Shown here: in pieces, positions 1 through 6,375 of the stretch
Layout of the letters: each line of letters begins with the position of its first letter
Position numbering within the stretch: the first letter of the stretch is position 1
Assembly: GCA_021802085.1 (NCBI GenBank)
Contig: JAKAAZ010000077.1
Coordinates: forward strand, 1 to 15,096
From: Acidobacteriota bacterium
GTDB taxonomy: Bacteria; Acidobacteriota; Terriglobia; Terriglobales; Acidobacteriaceae
Length of the DNA stretch: 15,096 nt
Direction of reading: 5' to 3'
Made by a program: the position numbers and the translations under genes
The notes under the pieces: model-generated
Told to the model about the DNA's origin: nothing
The model's input: the letters and a program-made list of their open reading frames with translations, nothing else
The model's database searches: none

Positions 1-188
1 GCGGTGTTGTTGCGCCCACTCCAACACGAGTGCCATGGCGCGGTCAGGCAAATCTCCCCGGACAACTTCAAAGGTACGAATGTCTATCAACGCTTCGAAC
101 TCAGCATAAAGCGCGTGGAAGTGGGGTGGGCCGGGTCCCCGAAGTACATTTGAATCAGGATTCCATAAAACCTACTGATCGTTGGCAT
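1..188 (-). pseudogene. DUF4160 family protein, N-terminal part, frameshifted and cut by the window edge
   Basis: Reading down from an ATG at 188, the minus strand encodes MPTISRFYGILIQMYFGDPAHP. A different frame then continues with HFHALYAEFEALIDI and VVRGDLPDRAMALVLEWAQ to the window edge. Joined, these match the DUF4160 pattern as I know it: an MPxISRFxGI start, an FxDxxxPHFHA core, ALIDI, a GxLPxRA segment and a VLEWA helix. The switch falls in the C-run of the coding strand at plus positions 123-126. Restoring one C gives the exact family spacing GDPAHPHFHA, so a single-base deletion (or sequencing error) is the simplest explanation. It is not an open reading frame of useful length as it stands, and there is no clear Shine-Dalgarno sequence. 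DUF4160 genes often sit beside DUF2442 genes in toxin-antitoxin-like pairs; the partner would lie to the left of the window. The molecular function is unknown. Confidence 0.72.
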
Positions 189-230
189 CTGTAACTCTGC
201 TTACTTTCTTAACATAAACCGGTATTCTCT

Positions 231-256
231 GGATTCTTCACTTCGTTCAGAATGAC
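231..256. repeat. Short imperfect palindromic extragenic element
   Basis: Between the DUF4160 start and the SAM hydrolase stop lies a 26-bp element with arms ATTCT (233-237) and AGAAT (249-253) around the core TCACTTCGTTC. On the minus strand it has the form GTCATTCTGA, ACGAAGTG, AAGAATCC. This closely resembles a short dispersed sequence I recall from intergenic regions of acidobacterial, chloroflexal and related genomes. It lies 3 bp downstream of the SAM hydrolase stop codon, so it could also shape the 3' end of that transcript. There is no T-tract, so it is not a standard intrinsic terminator. Only one copy is visible here, so repeat status is an inference. Confidence 0.45.
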
Positions 257-259
257 GAA

Positions 260-1078
260 CTATTTTAGAGCCATACGAAACTTCGTTCCCGGTGCAACTC
301 CGGTTTGCTCCGCCGCGGAGCCCTGATTCATGGCGAGTTCCAGGAGACCGGAACTGCCGACGATCGCGAACAATTCGCCCTCGGGCGCTTCGGCGTAGAA
401 GCGGCAGAAGCGCGTGACGCGCCGATTCCCTAATGCAACAGAGAAATTCTCCAAGTCATTGGGCAAATCTGTGGCGGCAAGGTTTGTCAGCAGATTGCCG
501 AATTTATCGCTCTTTAAAATGACGCCTTCGATAGAGCCATCCGGGTTGTGGATCGGCTCTGGTACATCCAGTTGAATCAAACTGTCGATGTGAGTGCCAA
601 AGGTCTCCGCTTGTATATTGCCTTGTTCGATCTGTGCCGCCAGGTGAGCCGCCGCAGGCGCAAAAATGTCTCGGCCATGAAATGTGTTGCTTTGGGCTGG
701 CAGCATATATTGCGAATTTTCGATGGACCGGTGCGAAACAGTGCTGCCCAGCCGTCGTGCGTCGCGCTCAACCAGTGTGAGAACGCCATTGTCCGGGGCG
801 ATGAACCAGGAGTCTCCCATCCGCGAGAGAACCGGCCGGCGGTTCGAGCCGACACCGGGATCGACGACGATGACATGGACGGTCTCAGCAGGGAAGTAGC
901 GCCAGGCCTGCCAGATGGCCAGCGCGCCCTCCAACAGATTGAAAGCTGAGATTGAATGCGTGATATCGATGATGTTCGCCGAGGGGCAGATGCCTGCGAT
1001 GACGCCCTTCATGGTGCCGACGAAGGGGTCTTGGAGGCCAAAATCGGTGGTCAGAGTGATGACAGGTCGTAAGGGCAT
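260..1078 (-). CDS. SAM hydrolase (S-adenosyl-L-methionine hydroxide adenosyltransferase, DUF62 family)
   Basis: The predicted cytoplasmic enzyme hydrolyses S-adenosylmethionine to adenosine and methionine; the family is related to fluorinase/chlorinase. From the ATG at 1078 it has 272 residues, a normal family length. Visible motifs are TTDFG (residues 10-14), VVDPGVG (about 71-77), APDNGVLTLVE, TFHGRDIFAP and the C-terminal-barrel segment SDKFGNLLTNL (about 190-200). The Asp-Arg-His set typical of the hydrolases is present: D73, R80 seven residues later, and H134 in FHGRD. This supports hydrolase rather than halogenase chemistry. An in-frame GTG at 1120 would add 14 residues; neither start has a good ribosome-binding site, and I chose 1078 because family members begin just before the ITLTTDFG strand. 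The gene is divergent from rpsO and runs toward the DUF4160 remnant. Confidence 0.9.
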   Translation of the reverse strand: MPLRPVITLTTDFGLQDPFVGTMKGVIAGICPSANIIDITHSISAFNLLEGALAIWQAWRYFPAETVHVIVVDPGVGSNRRPVLSRMGDSWFIAPDNGVLTLVERDARRLGSTVSHRSIENSQYMLPAQSNTFHGRDIFAPAAAHLAAQIEQGNIQAETFGTHIDSLIQLDVPEPIHNPDGSIEGVILKSDKFGNLLTNLAATDLPNDLENFSVALGNRRVTRFCRFYAEAPEGELFAIVGSSGLLELAMNQGSAAEQTGVAPGTKFRMALK

Positions 1079-1211
1079 GGGCAAGGTCGCGATTTGGGCA
1101 GACAGGGGTTGGCTATCCACCAGGATTGGATGTCAGCAATCGACAAAGCATGTTACTCTTAAGTAGACACTTATGCAGTGTAATCGACAATGAAGAGGGA
1201 GTAGCCACACT

Positions 1212-1478
1212 GTGCTGGCACCTGCAAAAAAAACCGACGTAATTGAGCGCTTTCGCACCCATGCGAGCGACACCGGAAGTCCGGAAGTGCAGATCGCGAT
1301 TCTGAGCGAACGCATCACGGAGTTGACGGACCACTTCAAGGCCCATGATAAAGACCATGCTTCACGCCGTGGCTTGCTGATGATGGTGAGCAATCGCCGC
1401 CGTCTGCTGGACTATTTGAAGACACACGATACTGATCGCTACCGGGAAGTCATTGGCAAACTGGGCATCCGCAAGTAA
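1212..1478 (+). CDS. rpsO: 30S ribosomal protein S15
   Basis: This is the primary 16S rRNA-binding protein of the small-subunit platform (central domain, with S6/S18). The 88-residue product is complete and of normal length. It contains the hallmark segments DTGSPEVQIAILSERI (about 20-35), the TDHFKAHDKDHASRRGLL loop and helix, and VSNRRRLLDYLK near the C-terminus. The start is GTG at 1212, preceded by GAGGGAG at 1195-1201 with 10-nt spacing. The neighbour downstream is pnp, the classical and widely conserved rpsO-pnp order. The stop is followed after 9 nt by a hairpin without a T-tract, so read-through into pnp is likely. I found no convincing sigma-70 promoter in the short divergent region upstream. 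Confidence 0.98.
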   Translation: MLAPAKKTDVIERFRTHASDTGSPEVQIAILSERITELTDHFKAHDKDHASRRGLLMMVSNRRRLLDYLKTHDTDRYREVIGKLGIRK

Positions 1479-1487
1479 GCGGCAGCG

Positions 1488-1517
1488 ACGTTCCGCAGAT
1501 TTCCGGATTGCGAACGT
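1488..1517 (+). promoter_or_regulatory. Stem-loop in the rpsO-pnp spacer (possible processing hairpin)
   Basis: ACGTTCCGCA (1488-1497) pairs with TGCGAACGT (1509-1517), giving a 9-bp stem with one bulged C and an 11-nt loop, immediately after rpsO. No U-run follows, so it is not an intrinsic terminator. In Escherichia coli the pnp leader is an RNase III-cleaved stem-loop through which PNPase represses its own synthesis. The position suggests a comparable role here, but that is inference from context. Confidence 0.4.
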
Positions 1518-1534
1518 GGTTGAACCCAAGCACT

Positions 1535-1660
1535 GCGGCACTGACGCGGGAGAGAACAGGCTCTATGGGGCCGCTTCCGCGTACACAGCATTTCCCCCAG
1601 CACCGCCGCCTGCCAACTTCCCTACGTTCCCACCCATCTGCACCCACGCCCCCAAACAGC
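1535..1660 (+). promoter_or_regulatory. pnp leader: alternative pairings followed by a C-rich, G-poor tract
   Basis: Two pairings are possible and cross each other: GCGGC (1535-1539) with GCCGC (1570-1574), and ACGCGG (1544-1549) with CCGCGT (1577-1582). The 80 nt from 1581 to 1660 contain 41 C and only 10 G, so this part of the mRNA should be unstructured and pyrimidine-rich, as in Rho-utilisation sites. It ends shortly before the pnp ribosome-binding site GAGG (1668-1671, 5 nt before the ATG). A Rho-dependent or structural control of pnp is a hypothesis only. Confidence 0.3.
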
Positions 1661-1676
1661 AAGATTTGAGGATTCT

Positions 1677-4067
1677 ATGAAACATGAAGTGACGGTCGAA
1701 TTAGCTGGCGGCAAACGACTGAATTTTGAGACTGGCCGCATGGCCAAGCAGGCTTCAGGAGCCGTACTGGCGACCATGGGCGACACCGTAGTATTGGCCA
1801 CGGCTGTGGCCTCACCCGATCAAAGAGAGGGCATCGACTTCTTTCCTCTTACGGTCGATTATCGTGAATATGCCTATGCTGGAGGACGCATTCCCGGCGG
1901 TTTCATCAAGCGTGAAGGCCGGCCCAGCGAGCGTGAAATTCTTACCTGCCGCCAGATTGATCGCCCCATCCGCCCGTTGTTCCCAGAAGGTTTCCGCAAC
2001 GAGACGCAAGTGATTGCGCTGGTCTTTTCCGCGGACAAGGAAAACGACCCAGACATCATCGGCATCAACGCAGCCGGCTGCGCGCTGGCGCTCTCCGACA
2101 TTCCGTTTAGCGGCCCGGTGGGCGCTGTTCGCGTCGGTCGAGTGGATGGCCAGTTCATCATCAATCCTTCCTATGCCGAACTTCGCGCGGGCGATATGAG
2201 CATCACGGTCGTCGGCACGCCGGACGGCATTGTGATGATCGAGTCTGGCGCCAAGCAGGTCAGCGAAGACTCCATCGTCGACGCCATCGAATTTGCGCAC
2301 ACAGAGATCAAGAAGATTTGCGCAGGCATTACCGAGCTGGTTGCGAAGGCCGGCAAGCCAAAGCGCGAAGTGAAGCCGGTCGAATTTGATCAGGCCTACT
2401 ACGATTCGCTGTATGCCAAGGCAGGCGATCGCCTGAAAGATGCGCTCGACACCCATAAGCATCCAAAGTTCGAAAGCTATGCGCTGGTCAAGCAGATCAA
2501 GGATGAATTGAAGGCGGCCTTACCCGCGGACGATGCAACCGCTCCGGCCAAGCTTTCAAAGTATTACGAGTCGCTGCGCGAAAACATCTTCCGCGATCAG
2601 GTCACCAAGGACCGTGTTCGTCCGGATCGCCGCCAGTTCGATGAGATTCGCGAGATATCCATTGAAATCGGCGTATTGCCTCGTGTGCATGGCTCGGCGC
2701 TATTTACTCGCGGCGAAACTCAGGCCCTGGTCACCGCAACCCTGGGCACGATCGACGACTCGCAACGACTGGAGAGTTTCGAAGGGGAGCAGAGAAAAAA
2801 GTTCATGCTTCACTATAACTTTCCTCCGTTTTCCGTTGGAGAGGTTGGACGTATGACAGGCGTGGGTCGTCGCGAAGTGGGCCACGGAGCACTAGCGGAG
2901 CGAGCGATTTCCGCCGTTCTTCCCAGTGAGGCTGAATCGCCGTATACGATCCGCATTGTGTCTGACATTTTGGAATCGAACGGATCATCTTCGATGGCCA
3001 GCGTCTGCGGCGCCAGTCTGGCGCTGATGCATGCCGGTATCCCACTCAAATCCTCTGTGGCCGGAATTGCCATGGGCCTGGTCAAGGAAGGCGAAAACTA
3101 CGCGATCCTGACCGATATTGCCGGGGCCGAGGATCATTACGGCGACATGGACTTTAAAGTTGCCGGCACGCGCAACGGAATCACCGCGCTGCAGATGGAC
3201 ATCAAAATCGCAGGCGTCACCGGGCAGATTATGCGCGAAGCGCTGGCTCAAGCTCGCGCAGGGCGCATCTTCCTGCTGGACAAAATGGATGCAGTTCTCG
3301 GCGAAGCGAAGACGGAAAAGTCTGAGTTTGCTCCGCGCATCCACACCCTGCAGATTCCTGTCGATAAGATTCGCGATCTGATTGGACCGGGTGGCAAAAC
3401 CATTCGTGGGATCGTCGAAGCGACCGGCGTCAAGATCGATGTCGACGATACCGGCAAGGTCAACGTTGCATCCTCGGATGCCGATGGCCTGCGCCGCGCA
3501 ATCGAGACCATCAGCAATCTAACGGCTGTGCCGGAGGTTGGTAAAACTTACCTCGGCAAGGTAGTCCGTCTGGCGGAGTTTGGCGCATTCGTTGAAATCT
3601 TCCCCGGTACAGATGGCCTGCTGCACATCAGCGAGATTGCGGAGCATCGCGTCAACGAAGTTACGGACGAGTTGAACGATGGCGATCAGGTGTTGGTCAA
3701 AGTATTGGGCATCGAAGGCAACCGCATCAAGCTATCGCGCAAGGCCGTCCTGAAGGAGCAACGGATCAAGCTCGGCCTGCCGGATCCAAATGCCGGCGGC
3801 GGTCATGTCCCGGATATGGCTGCGGCTGGAGAGCGTCAACCCGCATCGAACGGCAGCACGATAGTCCTGGAAAGCGGCGACGACTTCAACGATGAAGCAG
3901 AACCGTCCACCGACGCTCCCAACTTCAATCGCGCCGATGGACCACGCCCATCCAGTTCTTCGCCCGGCGGACGTGGTCCAGGTGGCGGCAACAACAATCG
4001 CCGTCGCCGTCGTCCTGGCGGGGGTGGTGGTGGTCGTCCCGGCGGTGGCGGCGGCCGACGCCCGTAG
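1677..4067 (+). CDS. pnp: Polyribonucleotide nucleotidyltransferase (PNPase) with Gly/Arg-rich tail
   Basis: PNPase is a phosphorolytic 3'-5' exoribonuclease of the RNA degradosome; it works as a trimer with a central channel. The 796-residue product shows the full order: first RNase PH-like core (about 10-145), alpha-helical linker, second RNase PH-like core (about 320-550), KH domain with GPGGK at 570-574, and S1 domain (about 621-692). Active-site elements are intact: the serine-rich phosphate-binding loop at 437-439 in ESNGSSSMASVCG, and D486, D492 and K494 in EDHYGDMDFK, which fall at the same numbers as in Escherichia coli. After the S1 domain comes a tail of about 100 residues: an acidic patch, then an Arg/Gly/Pro/Asn-rich end with a run of five Arg. 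This makes it longer than most PNPases (about 700-750). The start is fixed by GAGG 5 nt upstream. It follows rpsO and ends at a strong terminator. Confidence 0.98.
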   Translation: MKHEVTVELAGGKRLNFETGRMAKQASGAVLATMGDTVVLATAVASPDQREGIDFFPLTVDYREYAYAGGRIPGGFIKREGRPSEREILTCRQIDRPIRPLFPEGFRNETQVIALVFSADKENDPDIIGINAAGCALALSDIPFSGPVGAVRVGRVDGQFIINPSYAELRAGDMSITVVGTPDGIVMIESGAKQVSEDSIVDAIEFAHTEIKKICAGITELVAKAGKPKREVKPVEFDQAYYDSLYAKAGDRLKDALDTHKHPKFESYALVKQIKDELKAALPADDATAPAKLSKYYESLRENIFRDQVTKDRVRPDRRQFDEIREISIEIGVLPRVHGSALFTRGETQALVTATLGTIDDSQRLESFEGEQRKKFMLHYNFPPFSVGEVGRMTGVGRREVGHGALAERAISAVLPSEAESPYTIRIVSDILESNGSSSMASVCGASLALMHAGIPLKSSVAGIAMGLVKEGENYAILTDIAGAEDHYGDMDFKVAGTRNGITALQMDIKIAGVTGQIMREALAQARAGRIFLLDKMDAVLGEAKTEKSEFAPRIHTLQIPVDKIRDLIGPGGKTIRGIVEATGVKIDVDDTGKVNVASSDADGLRRAIETISNLTAVPEVGKTYLGKVVRLAEFGAFVEIFPGTDGLLHISEIAEHRVNEVTDELNDGDQVLVKVLGIEGNRIKLSRKAVLKEQRIKLGLPDPNAGGGHVPDMAAAGERQPASNGSTIVLESGDDFNDEAEPSTDAPNFNRADGPRPSSSSPGGRGPGGGNNNRRRRRPGGGGGGRPGGGGGRRP

Positions 4068-4080
4068 CGTTTCAGCAGGG

Positions 4081-4113
4081 AAGCGGGCTGTGTTCAACGC
4101 AGCCCGCTTTTTT
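4081..4113 (+). terminator. Intrinsic terminator after pnp
   Basis: A perfect 10-bp stem AAGCGGGCTG (4081-4090) / CAGCCCGCTT (4100-4109) with a 9-nt loop is followed by six T (4108-4113). It lies 13 bp after the pnp stop codon and separates the rpsO-pnp unit from the transporter gene downstream. Confidence 0.93.
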
Positions 4114-4160
4114 CATTCCAGGGTCTTCCTTCTGGTTTCGCACCCGCTCCATCCATCCGC

Positions 4161-5060
4161 ATGAAATTCTGCATCATTCTCGCCATGGTCGCGTTGTCCG
4201 TCATCTGGGGCAGCACATGGATGGCGATTCGCGTATTGGTCATCTTGGTCCCGCCGATGCACAGTGCGTCGCTGCGTTTCCTGCTGGCGTCTGTCATTCT
4301 TTTACCCATCATTCAGTGGAAACGCCTGCCGTGGCCAACGGGTCGCGGACTTCGCGCCGCGATGCTTCTCAGTCTCAGTATGATTGCCGTTCCATCGGCG
4401 CTGACGTTCTGGTCGGAGCAGCGACTTTCTTCCGGCCTGACTGGGTTGATCTTCGGCGCGATGCCTCTGATGACTGCATTTCTGACCCCGTGGATGGCGG
4501 GTCGCAGCGTGCCGCGAACCGCATGGCAGGCGATGATTGTGGGCTTGGGCGGTCTTGGATTGGTCCTGTCCGGCGCCATCTCGACCTCCTTATGGCAGGC
4601 GCTTGGAGCGCTAGCTGTGCTGCTGGCTGTTTTACTCTATGCGGCTTCTTCCGTCTACGCCAAGGAAGCGCTCGCTGGCGTTCATCCTTTCGTCGGCACA
4701 TCCATCCAATTTTTTCTGGGGGGAATCTGGCTGGCGCTGGCCAGCCTTGTCTTCGAACGCGGAAGAACTTCTACGTGGAGTACGCAAGCCATCGTCGCGC
4801 TGGTCTTCCTGAGTGTCTTTGCCAGCGCGCTCAGCTTCACGCTGTACTATTGGCTGTTGCAGAGGATTGAAGCCTACCAACTCACCAGCCTGCAACTAGT
4901 CGTTCCTGTGCTGGCGGTCGCGGAAGGCGCGCTGTTTATGATGGAGCCGGTGCCGTGGACCATGATTACCGGAGCGGCCATTGTGCTGGGAAGCATCGTC
5001 TTCGTCATGCGCGCAAAACGTGTCGACGAAGAGGGAATTGCGCTCCATCTGGATCAATAA
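4161..5060 (+). CDS. EamA/DMT-family transporter (10 TM)
   Basis: This is a predicted inner-membrane exporter or permease of the drug/metabolite transporter superfamily. The 299-residue product consists of about ten hydrophobic segments in two homologous EamA halves (roughly 5-130 and 145-285). The first helix carries the typical ALSVIWGSTWMAIR start, and the second half begins with GALAVLLAVLLYAASSVYAK. A short charged C-terminus (MRAKRVDEEG) follows the last helix. The substrate cannot be read from sequence; family members move amino acids, sugars or other metabolites. The ATG at 4161 lies just before the first helix but has no obvious Shine-Dalgarno sequence; ATG 4185 is an alternative. 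The gene sits behind the pnp terminator, so it needs its own promoter, which I could not identify. It converges on the oxidoreductase gene with only 15 bp between the stops. Confidence 0.92.
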   Translation: MKFCIILAMVALSVIWGSTWMAIRVLVILVPPMHSASLRFLLASVILLPIIQWKRLPWPTGRGLRAAMLLSLSMIAVPSALTFWSEQRLSSGLTGLIFGAMPLMTAFLTPWMAGRSVPRTAWQAMIVGLGGLGLVLSGAISTSLWQALGALAVLLAVLLYAASSVYAKEALAGVHPFVGTSIQFFLGGIWLALASLVFERGRTSTWSTQAIVALVFLSVFASALSFTLYYWLLQRIEAYQLTSLQLVVPVLAVAEGALFMMEPVPWTMITGAAIVLGSIVFVMRAKRVDEEGIALHLDQ

Positions 5061-5075
5061 AGCATTCCGCAGAAC

Positions 5076-6074
5076 TTACGGCTCGATGATGATTTCTTTT
5101 CGCCCCGAGTGCCAACTCGTATACGCGGCATCCAGCGCACGCTGGTTTTTCAGCCCGTCGTCGCCGCTCGCTCCATACGCGCCATGGCCTTCGATGGCAG
5201 CACTGAAAGCGTCCAGCAGCCGGCTGAACGCGTCTGCATTGCTCACCTGCTGGCTGTCGATCACCTTGCCGCTCAGTAACAACTGAACATCGACTGGAGC
5301 CAGCGTGGAGAAGCAATTTTCGCTTCGAATGACGCCGCTTTCTCCTACCACTTCGACAAGCGTCCGATACTCAGTGCGAGAACTGACCGTCACAGAGGCA
5401 ATGGTTCCCTGGCGAAAATCAATTGTGATCGCTGCGCTTGTTTCCACGGCTCCCGATTGTGCGTCGCGATGAGCGATCGTCGTCACCGCGGCCACTTCGT
5501 CTTGCAGGACAAACCGCAATGCATCCAGGCAGTGAATGCCCACATCGCCCATCGTTCCGCCACAGGCGACGGCGGGGTCGTGAATCCATGCACGGAGACT
5601 TTGCCCGCTCTGGTTACCGAAAAACGCGCTGGCGAAAATCGGCTTTCCAATTCTGCCAGCGGCAAGCCAATCGCGGACCAGTTGAACGCTGCGATTGTAG
5701 CGAAAGGGCTGCGCCACCCCGAACAGCACGTTGGTTTTTCTGGCGGCGGCGAGCATCTGTTCCGCTTCGGCCACGTTCATGGCCAGAGGCTTTTCGCACA
5801 ACACCGGCTTCCGGTGGTTCAACGCCAACAAGGTATCCCGCATGTGGAATGCATCGGGCGAGGTGACGAACACGGCATCCACAACGGGTGAGGCGCACAA
5901 ATCTTCCGCGGAAGCAAACACGTGTTCGATGCTAAATTTGCGGGCATTCGCCTGCGCCTTGTCTAGATTCCTGCGCCAAATGCCGACAAGTTTGCTGGAC
6001 TTCGCCTCGGCAAATGCGGGCGCGAGACGTTTCTCTCCGTGAAGACCGAATCCCAGAATGCCGTAGCGAATCAT
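5076..6074 (-). CDS. Gfo/Idh/MocA-family NAD(P)-dependent oxidoreductase
   Basis: The 332-residue product has an N-terminal Rossmann fold, starting MIRYGILGFG with the glycine motif GFGLHG at 8-13. The family signature EKPLA is at 94-98 and its Lys (K95) is the usual catalytic residue. A second active-site segment, GDVGIHCLD (176-184), supplies Asp and His, and the C-terminal alpha/beta substrate domain follows. Members oxidise or reduce sugars, inositols and related polyols or amino sugars; the substrate here is unknown. The gene is last in a minus-strand run behind murA and a 91-codon ORF (10-bp gap), so a role connected with cell-envelope sugars is possible but unproven. The ATG at 6074 is preceded by a weak purine-rich GAGAGA. 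No hairpin terminator is visible in the 15 bp before the converging transporter gene. Confidence 0.9.
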   Translation of the reverse strand: MIRYGILGFGLHGEKRLAPAFAEAKSSKLVGIWRRNLDKAQANARKFSIEHVFASAEDLCASPVVDAVFVTSPDAFHMRDTLLALNHRKPVLCEKPLAMNVAEAEQMLAAARKTNVLFGVAQPFRYNRSVQLVRDWLAAGRIGKPIFASAFFGNQSGQSLRAWIHDPAVACGGTMGDVGIHCLDALRFVLQDEVAAVTTIAHRDAQSGAVETSAAITIDFRQGTIASVTVSSRTEYRTLVEVVGESGVIRSENCFSTLAPVDVQLLLSGKVIDSQQVSNADAFSRLLDAFSAAIEGHGAYGASGDDGLKNQRALDAAYTSWHSGRKEIIIEP

Positions 6075-6084
6075 GCTGTATCTC

Positions 6085-6360
6085 TCAGTTCTTTTTGTAG
6101 GATTCCAATTTTGCTGTCCAAAGCAAAAATTGCAGCAGACGGCCCTTTTCCGTGAAGAGAAACTTCCAGAAGATGCGCCAATCGATGGTTCCGGCCGGGA
6201 TGCCGGAATACGTTTCTATTCTCCAGCGGAGATACGGGCTGCGCCACGGGCGCAACCAGTGTCCTCGCAGCGCGTGGAACATGAATCGAAAGGGAGCCAG
6301 GAATCTTCGCATCGCAGGGACGGGCTGGTTCAGAAACTCGACTACGGTTGAAATTAACAA
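6085..6360 (-). CDS. Small Trp/Arg-rich conserved hypothetical protein
   Basis: The 91-residue ORF starts at TTG (6360), 15 bp after the murA stop, and ends 10 bp before the oxidoreductase start, so it is almost certainly cotranscribed. An internal ATG at 6312 would give a 75-residue protein beginning MRRFLAPFRF. The product is basic and aromatic, with segments RGHWLRPWRSPYLRWRIETY and WRIFWKFLFTEKGRLLQFLLW. The second part is amphipathic or weakly membrane-seeking. I recall similar short proteins (a PWRSPYLRWRIETYSG core) from other acidobacterial genomes but know no function. The tight spacing and the non-random composition argue for a real gene. Neither start has a clear ribosome-binding site; translational coupling to murA is possible. 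Confidence 0.72.
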   Translation of the reverse strand: MLISTVVEFLNQPVPAMRRFLAPFRFMFHALRGHWLRPWRSPYLRWRIETYSGIPAGTIDWRIFWKFLFTEKGRLLQFLLWTAKLESYKKN

Positions 6361-6375
6361 GAGAGGCTTGCTGGT

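Noticed and set aside
1121..1211. Promoter-like words between the SAM hydrolase and rpsO (for example TTGTCG-17-TCTACT on minus, TCGACA on plus)
   Set aside because: Matches are weak or badly spaced; a promoter must exist for rpsO but I cannot place it with confidence.
1812..2462. 216-codon minus-strand open frame
   Set aside because: It is antisense to a fully conserved part of pnp, with no recognisable protein pattern.
4217..4870. 217-codon plus-strand open frame within the transporter gene
   Set aside because: It is another frame of the EamA transporter; the transporter frame has ten clean hydrophobic segments, this one does not.
5061..5075. Bidirectional terminator between the converging transporter and oxidoreductase genes
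   Set aside because: The 15-bp gap and flanks contain no stem longer than about 3 bp and no T-tract.
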